A stretch of 17,073 nucleotides of DNA from Solirubrobacteraceae bacterium (GCA_030043235.1 JASHYF010000126.1:1-17073), one strand, 5' to 3'; numbered from the stretch's first letter, positions 1-6,586 are shown. Numbers and translations are program-made. The notes: a model not told the origin generated them from the sequence alone.

Positions 1-1170
1 GGACGGGTGCTGTGCGTGGGGCTCGCGCTGGCGGCGCTCGGCTGGGGTCTGGACACGCAGACGCGCGTGCAGACCGACATCACCAAGCTCGTGCCGCAGG
101 ATCTCGGCTCGCTGCAGAACCTGAACACGGTCGAGCGCATCACCGGCGTGGGGGGCGAAATCGAGCTGATGGTCGAAGGCCGAGACCTCACCAAGTCGTC
201 CACGATCGAATGGATGACCGGCTACCAGAAGGCGGTGCTGGCGCGCTTCGGCTACAGCCCCGCGCGCGGCTGTGAGCGCGCGCGCCTGTGCCCCGCGTTC
301 TCGCTGCCGGACCTCTTCCAGGGGCAGGCGGCGACCGCCGCGCCGGGCACGAAGCTCTCGCAGGCGGAGATCGACGGGCTGCTGGGTGCGATCCCTCCGT
401 ACTTCTCACAGGACGTGATCACGCCCGACCGGCGCGTGGCGGCGCTGTCGTTCGGCATCCGTCTGATGAGCCTCGAACAGCAGCAGCGGCTGATCGAAGG
501 CATGCGCGCGGCCCTGCACCCTCCGGCGGGCGTGCGCGCCAGCCTCGTCGGCCTTTCGGTGCTGGCGGCGCAGTCCGGATCGCTCCTCGCCGACCCGTGG
601 CGGCGCCTGGAGACGCTGCTCGCCGGCCTGATCGCGGTGGCGATCGTGCTGCTCGTGGCCTTCCGCGGAGACCGCCGCCGCGCGCTCGTGCCGCTCGCGC
701 CGATCGTGCTCGCGAGCGGATGGTCGGCGCTGATCCTGTTCGCGGTGAGGGTGCCGCTGAACCCGATGTCGGTCACGCTAGGCGCGCTCGTGATAGCGAT
801 CTCCACCGAGTTCAGCGTGCTGCTGTCCGAGCGCCACCGCCAGGAGAAGCTCGCCGGCTACGACACGATCGAGGCGCTGCGCCGCAGCTACCGGCGCACC
901 GGCGCCGCCGTGGCCGCCTCGGGCGCGACCGCGATCGCCGGCTTCGGCGTGCTCGTGCTGTCGGACATCGCGATGCTGCGCGACTTCGGCCTGGTCACGT
1001 TGATCGACCTGAGCGTGTCGCTCGCCGGCGTGCTGATCGCGCTCCCGGCCACGCTCGTGCTCGCGGCATCGTCCCCGGAGAGGGACGCCGCCGCCGCACC
1101 GGAGGGGGAAGGCGGCACGCGACGGGCCCGCGTCGGGCGCGCTGTGCGCCAGGCGTGGGTCCGCTCGTGA
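1..1170 (+). CDS. RND/MMPL-family exporter, C-terminal half (5' end outside window)
   Basis: The reading frame is open from the first base, so the gene starts upstream and only its second repeat is visible. RND/MMPL proteins of the HAE3 kind have two repeats, each with one helix, a large extracytoplasmic loop and five further helices. Here a hydrophobic stretch (about nt 7-50) is followed by a loop with the motif TDITKLVPQDL, then five membrane segments between about nt 610 and 1065. One of these carries NPMSVTLGALVIAISTEFSV, typical of the second repeat. Such proteins use the proton gradient to export lipids or hydrophobic compounds; the substrate cannot be told. The stop TGA overlaps the next start (GTGA), so the two genes are translationally coupled. 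The Arg/Ala-rich C-terminal tail is probably cytoplasmic. Confidence 0.85.
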   Translation, partial: GRVLCVGLALAALGWGLDTQTRVQTDITKLVPQDLGSLQNLNTVERITGVGGEIELMVEGRDLTKSSTIEWMTGYQKAVLARFGYSPARGCERARLCPAFSLPDLFQGQAATAAPGTKLSQAEIDGLLGAIPPYFSQDVITPDRRVAALSFGIRLMSLEQQQRLIEGMRAALHPPAGVRASLVGLSVLAAQSGSLLADPWRRLETLLAGLIAVAIVLLVAFRGDRRRALVPLAPIVLASGWSALILFAVRVPLNPMSVTLGALVIAISTEFSVLLSERHRQEKLAGYDTIEALRRSYRRTGAAVAASGATAIAGFGVLVLSDIAMLRDFGLVTLIDLSVSLAGVLIALPATLVLAASSPERDAAAAPEGEGGTRRARVGRAVRQAWVRS

Positions 1171-1805
1171 GCTCCTCGCGCTATCGCCGCTACGCCGGTC
1201 TGCTGGGGGCGATCGTGCTCGTGGCGCTGGTGGTGCACGGGGTGTTCATCAGTCCGCCCAACCCCACGGGCATCCCGCCGGGCCAGCGGCTGCCACCGTT
1301 CGCCGCGCCGCTCGCCCAGGGCGACGTCGACGGCGAAGCGGACATCGCCACGCACGCCAACGACGGCGATGCCGGGCGGGTCCCGGCGTGCGCGGAGCGC
1401 GGCGCGGGCATCCTCAACGTCTGCGAACTCTATGAACACGGACCGGTGGTGCTCGCGCTGTTCGTCGACGCGGGCTCCTGCGCGTCGGTGCTCGCCAGCA
1501 TGCAAGCGCTGAGTCCCGAGTTCCCGGCGGTGCGCTTCGCCGCCGTGGCGATCCGCGGCGAACGGGGGCAGCTGCGCGCGCTGATGCGCCGGCAACGCCT
1601 GACCCTGCCGATCGGCCTCGATCCCGAAGGCCGGCTGGCGACGCTCTACAAAGTGCTCACCTGCCCGCAGGTGAGCTTCGCCTACCGCGGCGGCGTGGTG
1701 CAAGGCAAAGCGCTGCTCGGCAACGTCTCGCCGGCGCGCCTGCGCGCGCGGGTGCGCGAGCTGGTGGCGGCGTCGCGAGCGCGCGAACGGCGGGCGACCA
1801 CGTGA
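1167..1805 (+). CDS. Membrane-anchored redoxin/thioredoxin-fold protein
   Basis: The 212-residue protein begins at GTG inside the stop of the RND gene (GTGA). Residues about 10-28 form one hydrophobic helix (LLGAIVLVALVVHGVFI), probably an uncleaved anchor, with the rest outside. The remainder looks like an AhpC/TlpA-type redoxin fold: PGQRLPPFAAPL near the start, a beta strand VVLALFVDAGSC with a single cysteine where thiol peroxidases or TlpA proteins carry the active site, and a late TCPQVSFAYRGG segment at the position of the cis-Pro strand. There is no CXXC pair, so it is not a standard disulfide reductase. Two more cysteines (VPACAERG, LNVCELY) lie in the insert before the active-site strand. 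Coupling to the exporter suggests action on its extracytoplasmic side, but this is inference. Confidence 0.7.
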   Translation: MSSSRYRRYAGLLGAIVLVALVVHGVFISPPNPTGIPPGQRLPPFAAPLAQGDVDGEADIATHANDGDAGRVPACAERGAGILNVCELYEHGPVVLALFVDAGSCASVLASMQALSPEFPAVRFAAVAIRGERGQLRALMRRQRLTLPIGLDPEGRLATLYKVLTCPQVSFAYRGGVVQGKALLGNVSPARLRARVRELVAASRARERRATT

Positions 1806-2476
1806 GCGACGGCGGGCGAGCGGCCATCAGCAGCGTCGGCTGGCTGGCGCGCGAGATCGAAGACGAGCTGCCCGGGCTGCGGCTGCTCGTCGGAGAGGCC
1901 CGGCACGCGCGCTCGCAGCCGCTCACCGCCGGCTCACCGCCGGACGTGCGCGTGCGCCTGCGCGAGCTCTCCGACCGCTTTCGCGGGGCTCGCGCGGTGG
2001 GCATCCGTCGCGAGGCCGTGCCGGGCGCCTACCGCGTCTTCTTTCGCCAGATCGGCCTCGATCCCGACGTGGTGCGCACGCCGATCGAGGCGGCAGTGAT
2101 GGAGCGGATGCTGCGCGGCGGCCTGCTCACAGGCGGCCTGCTCGAAGACGTGCTGCTGATCGCGCTGCTCGACACCGGCGTGCCGGTATGGGCGCTGGAC
2201 GCCGAGCTCGTCGACGGCCAGCTCGGCATCCGCGCAAGCAGCGACGGCGAGCCGCTTGGGCGCGCATCCGGAGCGCCGGCGCTGCCCGCTGGCCGCCTCG
2301 TCGTCGCCGACGCCTCGAACGCGCTCGCCGTGCTCTTCGGCGAGGCGGCGCCCGGCCACCAGCCCTGCGCGCGGACGCGTCGCCTGACGCTGTTCGCCGT
2401 GCAGGTGGCCGGCGTGCCCACGCTGTACGCGGAGGAGTCGCTGTGGATGTGCCGCTCGGCGCTCGAGCAGCCGTAG
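1802..2476 (+). CDS. B3/B4 (phenylalanyl-tRNA synthetase beta editing-like) domain protein
   Basis: The 224-residue protein starts at GTG overlapping the preceding stop (GTGA). From about residue 75 it matches the pattern of stand-alone B3/B4 domains: YRVFFRQIGLDPDVVRTPIEA, the helix LLTGGLLEDVLLIALLDTGV, then VWALDAELVDGQLGIRAS, a strand LVVADASNALAVLFGE and a final TLFAVQVAGVPTLYAEESL. In PheT this module hydrolyses misacylated Tyr-tRNA(Phe); free-standing relatives are thought to act as trans-editing factors or to bind aminoacyl compounds. No synthetase core or anticodon domain is present. It is the last gene of the three-gene set, and a stem-loop follows the stop. Its link to the exporter and redoxin is unexplained. 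Confidence 0.75.
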   Translation: MSDGGRAAISSVGWLAREIEDELPGLRLLVGEARHARSQPLTAGSPPDVRVRLRELSDRFRGARAVGIRREAVPGAYRVFFRQIGLDPDVVRTPIEAAVMERMLRGGLLTGGLLEDVLLIALLDTGVPVWALDAELVDGQLGIRASSDGEPLGRASGAPALPAGRLVVADASNALAVLFGEAAPGHQPCARTRRLTLFAVQVAGVPTLYAEESLWMCRSALEQP

Positions 2477-2486
2477 GCGCCCGCGG

Positions 2487-2536
2487 GCACTTCACCGGCG
2501 CCGTCGGCGGCCGTCTTCGCGACGACGGCGAAGTGC
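2487..2536 (+). terminator. Stem-loop after the B3/B4 gene, possible terminator
   Basis: The arms GCACTTCACCG (2487-2497) and CGGCGAAGTGC (2526-2536) pair over 11 positions with one mismatch, starting 10 nt after the stop codon. The enclosed sequence is GC-rich and can pair further. There is no T-tract, so intrinsic termination is only suggested by position. Confidence 0.4.
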
Positions 2537-2559
2537 GTCAGCGAGCTCGGCGCCGCTGG

Positions 2560-2590
2560 TAGAATCGGCTCCTGCCGGAGAGGAGGCGGG
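2560..2590 (+). promoter_or_regulatory. Candidate -10 box and ribosome binding site for the coiled-coil gene
   Basis: TAGAAT (2560-2565) fits an actinobacterial -10 (TAnnnT) and lies in an otherwise GC-rich gap. No good -35 is visible about 17 nt upstream. A purine-rich GAGAGGAGG ending near 2586 is well placed to set the GTG start at 2592. Confidence 0.4.
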
Positions 2591-2591
2591 T

Positions 2592-3416
2592 GTGTCCCAC
2601 TACGAGCAGCAGGTCATCGATCGAGACGACACGGCCCACGGCGACCGCGACGCTCGGGGTTCGCACCCGCTCGCGGCAAGGCAAACGGCGAGCGCCCCGC
2701 GCCGCGAACCGGAGGAGCGCGCCGCGCGGGCCACGCTGCGTGCGCAGATCGCCCGCCTGGAGCGCGAACGCGCGGCGATCGTAGCCGAGCGCTTTCCCTT
2801 CATCGCCGCTCCCGCTCCCACCGGGGCAGTCGGCATGGGCCCCCGGCTGTTGGGTCTCGGCGAGCTCGAGCGCGTGCGCGACCAACTGGCCGCGGGCGTG
2901 CAGGAGCTGCACGTGCGCGTGCGCGAGCGCGCCGAGCACGAGCGTCGCGCGCGCGAGCAGCTGCAACGGATGCGGCTGGAACCCGGCCGCTACAAGTTCG
3001 CCCGGCTGCCGGTCAGGGATCTCGGGCTGGGGGTGTGCGGGGCATGGGAGGTGCGCCCGCGCCTCGGCCTGATCGGGATGCTCGCCGGCTGGTGGCAGCT
3101 GAAGCTGTCCTCGGGCTGTCCGTTAGCCAGGGGGCCGCGCGCGGCGCGGCCCCGGCGCTTCCAGTCGAACTGGGCCCGCGGATCGACCGCGGCCCCGATT
3201 CACAGGTGCGATCCGCGCGCGGCCCGATTCGCAGGGTGCGATCCGCGCGCGGCCCCGATTCACAGGTGCGATCCGCGCGCGGCCGATCCACAGGCGCAAT
3301 CGACGCGCGGCCCCGCTCACGCGGGTGAGGCCATGCTCTCCGGCAGCCACGGCGTCGCCGTCCATGCGCGACCCCGATGCACCGACGTGAGCATCGCCGC
3401 CAACGCGGCGCGCTGA
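2592..3416 (+). CDS. Coiled-coil protein of unknown function; native end probably near 3128
   Basis: GTG start with a strong ribosome binding site (GAGGAGG). Residues about 43-66 and 89-130 are charged heptad-like helices (LRAQIARLERERAAIVAER; ELERVRDQLAAGVQELHVRV), so a coiled coil is likely. The region from about 131 to 178 (EPGRYKF, then VRPRLGLIGMLAGWW and SSGCPLA) looks like a conserved domain I associate with Thermoleophilia proteins that end right after this motif. Here the frame continues for about 97 more residues through a perfect hairpin, a tandem repeat and 100 bp of the opposite gene mihF. That tail is Arg/Ala/Pro-rich and repetitive, so I believe the ancestral stop was lost. A TAG one frame away lies at 3124-3126. 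Function unknown; no signal peptide or clear membrane helix. Confidence 0.65.
   Translation: MSHYEQQVIDRDDTAHGDRDARGSHPLAARQTASAPRREPEERAARATLRAQIARLERERAAIVAERFPFIAAPAPTGAVGMGPRLLGLGELERVRDQLAAGVQELHVRVRERAEHERRAREQLQRMRLEPGRYKFARLPVRDLGLGVCGAWEVRPRLGLIGMLAGWWQLKLSSGCPLARGPRAARPRRFQSNWARGSTAAPIHRCDPRAARFAGCDPRAAPIHRCDPRAADPQAQSTRGPAHAGEAMLSGSHGVAVHARPRCTDVSIAANAAR
3131..3153 (+). terminator. Perfect 10-bp GC hairpin after the conserved end of the coiled-coil gene
   Basis: GGGGCCGCGC (3131-3140), loop GCG, GCGCGGCCCC (3144-3153): a perfect inverted repeat a few bases after the SSGCPLA-coding region. It would be a natural terminator if the protein ended there. It has no T-tract and could act on either strand between these convergent genes. 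Confidence 0.5.
3181..3327. repeat. Five-copy ~30-bp tandem repeat between convergent genes
   Basis: Units are 3181-3209, 3210-3239, 3240-3269, 3270-3297 and 3298-3327 (29, 30, 30, 28 and 30 nt). The consensus starts GATCCGCGCGCGGCCCC and ends GATTCACAGGTGC. Units 2 and 3 are almost identical; units 1, 4 and 5 diverge. There are no unique spacers, so it is not a CRISPR. The last unit contains the stop codon of mihF (TCA at 3317-3319 on the plus strand), so the array reaches into a gene end. Confidence 0.85.
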
Positions 3417-3697
3417 CGCTGGGTCATCGAACCGATCGTCTTCTTCTCCGACATCGGCACCTGCGCGAGGAACTTGCGGCAGCGGGTCTGTCCCCAACGG
3501 CGCTGGCTCACCAGCAGGTCGGAGACCGCCATGCTGTGCGCCTCCCACGGGCATTCGAGGATCACTTCCGCCACGTGGATCTCACCGATCGCCACGCGGC
3601 GCTTGAGCTCCGCGCGCGCGAGACGCACCTTGTTAGCGCGCTCGAGCGCGCGCATGTACTGCGGACCGCCAGGGGCAACCGTCGCTGTCGCGTTCAT
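3317..3697 (-). CDS. mihF: Integration host factor, actinobacterial type (mIHF)
   Basis: The 126-residue DNA-binding nucleoid protein has the actinobacterial IHF signature: an N-terminal basic helix (MRALERANKVRLARAELKRR), an acidic linker, then VSDLLVSQRRWGQTRCRKFL and MSEKKTIGSMTQRQRAALAA. These correspond to the helix-two-turn-helix region that bends DNA in mycobacterial mIHF and streptomycete sIHF. The family is essential or pleiotropic in nucleoid organisation and unrelated to proteobacterial IHF. I chose ATG at 3697 because GGGGGAGAG lies just upstream and MNATATVAPGG is a plausible N-terminus; an upstream in-frame start adds 11 residues with no support. The protein runs about 20 residues past the usual end, and its stop is in the tandem repeat. 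It is transcribed from its own promoter at 3888-3916. Confidence 0.9.
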   Translation of the reverse strand: MNATATVAPGGPQYMRALERANKVRLARAELKRRVAIGEIHVAEVILECPWEAHSMAVSDLLVSQRRWGQTRCRKFLAQVPMSEKKTIGSMTQRQRAALAAMLTSVHRGRAWTATPWLPESMASPA

Positions 3698-3880
3698 AGG
3701 GCACTCTCCCCCGTTCCGGACGCGTTCCACCCGCGCCGAGAACGTGCTTGCTCGGAGTTTTCAGTTACATCCCTGCCAGGCCGTGCCGAGCCACCGCGAG
3801 GCGCCGTGTGGCCTCTCCCGCCACCTTGCCCCTATCCCGACGATCATGGGGGGCGAGCCCCGAAACGGTCTTGCAGAGCG
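3698..3880 (-). other. Long 5' leader of mihF, no gene seen
   Basis: About 180 nt separate the predicted start of transcription from the mihF ATG. No convincing gene lies here on either strand. On the minus strand it contains a small CCGAG/CTCGG stem and the purine-rich ribosome binding site next to the ATG. I recognise no known riboswitch. Autoregulation or RNA-level control is possible but not shown. Bases 3917-4058, between the promoter and the next gene's stop, also hold no gene I can support. Confidence 0.4.
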
Positions 3881-3890
3881 CACGTGCAAG
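3870..3890. promoter_or_regulatory. Dyad overlapping the mihF start of transcription, candidate operator
   Basis: CTTGCA (3870-3875) and TGCAAG (3885-3890) are perfect inverted arms separated by 9 nt. On the minus strand the dyad covers part of the -10 box and the first transcribed bases of mihF, a classic repressor position. Confidence 0.4.
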
Positions 3891-3916
3891 CTAATCAGCG
3901 CGGACGGCGCGGTCAA
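3888..3916 (-). promoter_or_regulatory. Promoter for mihF
   Basis: Read on the minus strand, TTGACC (3916-3911) is followed after exactly 17 nt by TAGCTT (3893-3888). Both are good actinobacterial sigma-A-type elements in a relatively AT-rich patch. Transcription would begin near 3881. Confidence 0.55.
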
Positions 3917-4027
3917 TATCTCGGCGGCGGGATCGTACGCTAGAAGCGACCTTTTTCGTGAGCGGCGCGACTTGTGAAGAAATGGACAAGTCTCACGGCC
4001 TCACGCGTGCGACGCGCGCTGGAGGTC

Positions 4028-4109
4028 CTGGGGCTCGGGCAGCGGCCCGTGCTGCGGCTCAGGTCGCGGCCCCGTGCTGGGGCTCCGGCAGCGGCCCGTG
4101 CTGCGCCTC
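4028..4109. repeat. 33-bp direct repeat, 49 bp apart, at the 3' end of the spt-like gene
   Basis: Copies at 4028-4060 and 4077-4109 share CAGCGGCCCGTGCTGCG and match at 31 of 33 positions. The second copy encodes the C-terminal QHGPLPEPQ region; the first begins at the stop codon and extends past it. This looks like a local duplication that overlapped or supplied the end of the gene. Confidence 0.7.
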
Positions 4110-5357
4110 GAACTCGCGCTTGACGCGCGCGAACACCTCCAGCGCACGGTCGAGCGTGTCGTGGTCGTGCGTGGCCATCACGCTCGTGCGCAGCAGCGCA
4201 CCGCTCGGCGGCACGGCCGGATGTATCACGCAGTTGGTGAACACGCCGCCGTCGTAGAGCGCGCGCCACAGCAGCGCTGCCTTCCAGTCGTCACCGACGA
4301 TCACCGGGATGATCGGGGTGCGGATCGACGCGAGCGGCGCGTCCTGTCCGGGGCCGGTGCGCACCGGCTCGCCGCCCCCCAGGCAGAAGCCGAGCGCCTG
4401 CAGGCCGTCGGCGAGGTAGCTCGCGCGCTCGAGCACGCTCGCCAGCAGCGCCGATCCTTCGTCCGAACGAACGATCTTCAGCGCCGCGAGCGCCGCCCCC
4501 AGCGCGGCGGGGACCGCGGAGGCGGTGAACAGGAATGCGCGCGAGGCGATGCGCAGGTAGTCGATCACCTCCGCGGGACCCGTCACGAAGCCGCCGCACG
4601 CGGCCAGCGACTTGGAGAACGTGCCCATGCGCAGGTCCACGCGATCCTCCACCCCGAGCAGCTCGCACGCGCCCGCCCCGCGAGCGCCGAGGACGCCGGC
4701 GCCGTGGGCCTCGTCGACCATCAGGCGCGCGCCGTGGCTGGCGCAAAGCTCCGCTATGTCCACCAGCGGAGCCACGTCGCCCTCCATCGAGAACACGCCG
4801 TCCACTACCACCAGCGCGCCGCCGCCGTCGCCCTCGGCCCGCTCGAGCGCGTGCTCGAGCCTGTCCAGGCGGTTGTGGCGGAAGGGGCGCATCTTCGCGC
4901 GCGAGATCAGCGCGCCGTCGAGGATCGACGCATGGTCGGCGGAGTCCACGATCACCGTGTCGCCGGGGCCGAGCAGCGTGCCAAGCGTGCCCGGGTTGGC
5001 CTGGTAGCCGGTCGTGAACACGATCGCGTCCTCGCTGCCCATCCACTCCGCCAGCTCGCGCTCGAGCTCGAGGTGCAGCAGCGTGGTTCCGTTGAGCAGG
5101 CGCGAGCCGGTCAGCCCCGTGCCGTAGCGGTGCAGCGCGTCCTCCGCGCCCTTCATCACGCGCTCGTCCGCGGTCAGGCCGAGGTAGTTGTTGGACGCGA
5201 GCATGATCCGCGGCGCGCCCTCCATCTCCACCACGGGCATCGCCGGCGAGCTCACCGTGCGGAAGTACGGCATCAGGTCGGCCTCGCGCGCCGCACGCAG
5301 CAGCTGCTCGCGCTCGTGGCCGCGAACCTTGGCGAACACGTCTATCGATGTGGGCAT
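4059..5357 (-). CDS. Alpha-oxoamine synthase, serine palmitoyltransferase-like
   Basis: The 432-residue PLP enzyme condenses an amino acid with an acyl-CoA or acyl-ACP, releasing CO2. Visible residues: NNYLGL at 56, substrate-stacking His142 in DHASILDG, Asp215 and His218 in DEAHGAG, Schiff-base Lys249 in GTFSKS, and carboxylate-binding Arg390 in ALLR. GSRLLNGT (84-91) and the FTNCVIHPAVPPSGALLR end resemble serine palmitoyltransferases more than Kbl, BioF or HemA. The extra arginine before the PPATP loop of the Sphingomonas enzyme is Ile here. ATG 5357 is chosen because MPTSIDVFAKVRGHE precedes the fold at the usual distance; no clear ribosome binding site is seen. It is divergent from a ceramide synthase-like gene, supporting a sphingolipid role. 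A glycine C-acetyltransferase (Kbl) label is the main alternative. The Pro-rich C-terminal tail comes from duplicated sequence. Confidence 0.75.
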   Translation of the reverse strand: MPTSIDVFAKVRGHEREQLLRAAREADLMPYFRTVSSPAMPVVEMEGAPRIMLASNNYLGLTADERVMKGAEDALHRYGTGLTGSRLLNGTTLLHLELERELAEWMGSEDAIVFTTGYQANPGTLGTLLGPGDTVIVDSADHASILDGALISRAKMRPFRHNRLDRLEHALERAEGDGGGALVVVDGVFSMEGDVAPLVDIAELCASHGARLMVDEAHGAGVLGARGAGACELLGVEDRVDLRMGTFSKSLAACGGFVTGPAEVIDYLRIASRAFLFTASAVPAALGAALAALKIVRSDEGSALLASVLERASYLADGLQALGFCLGGGEPVRTGPGQDAPLASIRTPIIPVIVGDDWKAALLWRALYDGGVFTNCVIHPAVPPSGALLRTSVMATHDHDTLDRALEVFARVKREFEAQHGPLPEPQHGAAT

Positions 5358-5373
5358 GTAGGGTGCGCGGGCG

Positions 5374-6528
5374 ATGGCGGTTGATGTCGGCTCGACGGCG
5401 AAGGTGGTGACGGTCAGCCCCGTCTCGAGTGGGCGGGACCTGAAGGCGTTCATCGACCTGCCGTTCCGCCTGCATGCTAACCACCCGCAGTGGGTGCCGC
5501 CGCTGAAGCTCGAGCGGCGGCTGTTCCTGAACCGCCGCATGAACGCCTTCTTCGCCCACGGCGAAGCGGAGTACTACCTCGCGCGCCGCGACGGTCGCGT
5601 GGCCGGCCGCATCACCGCCCAGGTCAACCACGCCTTCAACGACCACCAGAAGAAGAACTGGGGCTGGTTCGGCTTCCTCGAGTTCGAGGACGACGCGGAG
5701 GTGCTGGCGGCCCTGCTGGACGCGGCCGCGGCGTGGCTGCGCGAGCGCGGCAAGGAGCGGATGGTGGGCCCGGCGTGCTTCGCCATGAACGACGAGAGCG
5801 GCGTTCTGATCGAGGGCTTCGAGCTGCGCCCGATGATCGTGCAGCCGTGGAACCCCCGCTACTACCCCGAACGTCTCGAGCAGGCGGGCATGCGCAAGGC
5901 GATGGACCTGTTGATGTGGAACCTCGAGATCGCCGACCGCGAGCGGATCCTGCCGGTGATCTTCGAGCTGGCCGAGAAGGTGCAATCCGAGCACGGCATC
6001 CGCGTGCGCAACATGCGCCGCTGGCAGCTGCGCAAAGACATGGACGCGTTCGCCGAGATCTACAACTCGGCGTGGTCTGAGAACTGGGACTTCGTGCCGT
6101 ACTCCAAGAAGGATCTCGACGCCTACGCCCAGGAGATCCAACTCGTGTTTGACAAGCACTGGTGCTTCATCGCAGAAAAAGAAGACACCGGCGAGGTCGT
6201 CGGCATGGCGATGACCTTCCCCGACATCAACCAGGTGCTCGCACGCATGAAGGGGCGGCTGCTGCCGCTCGGGTGGTGGCACTTCCTCAACAAGAGCCGC
6301 ATCATGGACCGCGTGCGGGTGGGCTTCCTCGGCGTCAAGCCCGAGCACCAGCACACGGGCGTGGCGGCGAAGCTGTATGTCGAACACTTCGACACCGCCG
6401 CCGTGCGCCCGCAGAAGGGCGGGGAGATGGGCTGGATCCTCGAGACCAACGAGCCGATGAACCGCGGCATGGAAGCGATGGGCGGGCGCATCGTCAAGCG
6501 CTACCGCGTGTACGAGCGCATCTTGTGA
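5374..6528 (+). CDS. GNAT-fold N-acyltransferase, bacterial ceramide synthase (bCerS)-like
   Basis: The 384-residue protein belongs to the large two-lobed GNAT family whose N-terminus reads DLKAFIDLPFRL...HPQWVPPL. The Caulobacter ceramide synthase is described as a GNAT-family protein of roughly this size. The acyl-CoA binding motif is RVRVGFLGVKPEHQHTGVAA (314-332, with the Q-x-x-G-x-A loop), preceded by the strand FIAEKEDTGEVVGMAMTFPD and followed by ILETNEPMNRGMEAMGGRI. If correct, it would N-acylate the 3-ketosphinganine made by the divergent synthase. The start is uncertain: ATG 5374 lies 16 bp from the neighbour's ATG, while GTG at 5404 or 5407 would still leave the fold intact. No signal peptide or membrane helix. 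An ordinary small-molecule acetyltransferase cannot be excluded. Confidence 0.7.
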   Translation: MAVDVGSTAKVVTVSPVSSGRDLKAFIDLPFRLHANHPQWVPPLKLERRLFLNRRMNAFFAHGEAEYYLARRDGRVAGRITAQVNHAFNDHQKKNWGWFGFLEFEDDAEVLAALLDAAAAWLRERGKERMVGPACFAMNDESGVLIEGFELRPMIVQPWNPRYYPERLEQAGMRKAMDLLMWNLEIADRERILPVIFELAEKVQSEHGIRVRNMRRWQLRKDMDAFAEIYNSAWSENWDFVPYSKKDLDAYAQEIQLVFDKHWCFIAEKEDTGEVVGMAMTFPDINQVLARMKGRLLPLGWWHFLNKSRIMDRVRVGFLGVKPEHQHTGVAAKLYVEHFDTAAVRPQKGGEMGWILETNEPMNRGMEAMGGRIVKRYRVYERIL

Positions 6529-6544
6529 TGAGCCCACCCACCGC

Positions 6545-6566
6545 GTCCGGACTGCGAGGTCTGGAC
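6545..6566 (+). terminator. Short hairpin after the GNAT gene
   Basis: GTCCGGAC (6545-6552), loop of 6, GTCTGGAC (6559-6566): an 8-bp stem with one G-U pair, 16 nt after the stop. There is no T-tract, and it abuts the next gene's promoter, so it may be a weak terminator. Confidence 0.35.
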
Positions 6567-6573
6567 CGCCGTT

Positions 6574-6579
6574 TACACT
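6574..6579 (+). promoter_or_regulatory. -10 box TACACT for a leaderless transcript
   Basis: TACACT ends 7 nt before the GTG at 6587, so transcription would begin at or next to the start codon. No ribosome binding site precedes that GTG, consistent with the leaderless mRNAs common in actinobacteria. No clear -35 is seen. Confidence 0.45.
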
Positions 6580-6586
6580 TGCGTGC

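Noticed and set aside
3181..3327. CRISPR array
   Set aside because: The ~30-bp units are head-to-tail with no unique spacers, and no cas genes are nearby.
3841..3960. Known riboswitch or structured RNA upstream of mihF
   Set aside because: I could not match any known consensus; only a short dyad and a small stem are visible, and the promoter itself occupies part of this stretch.
3377..3977. Plus-strand open frames across mihF and its leader
   Set aside because: They overlap mihF antisense, have no ribosome binding site and show no recognisable protein features.
4059..5357. Glycine C-acetyltransferase (kbl) as the primary call
   Set aside because: The partner threonine dehydrogenase gene is absent. 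The GSRLLNGT motif and C-terminal loop fit SPT-type enzymes better, though Kbl remains possible.
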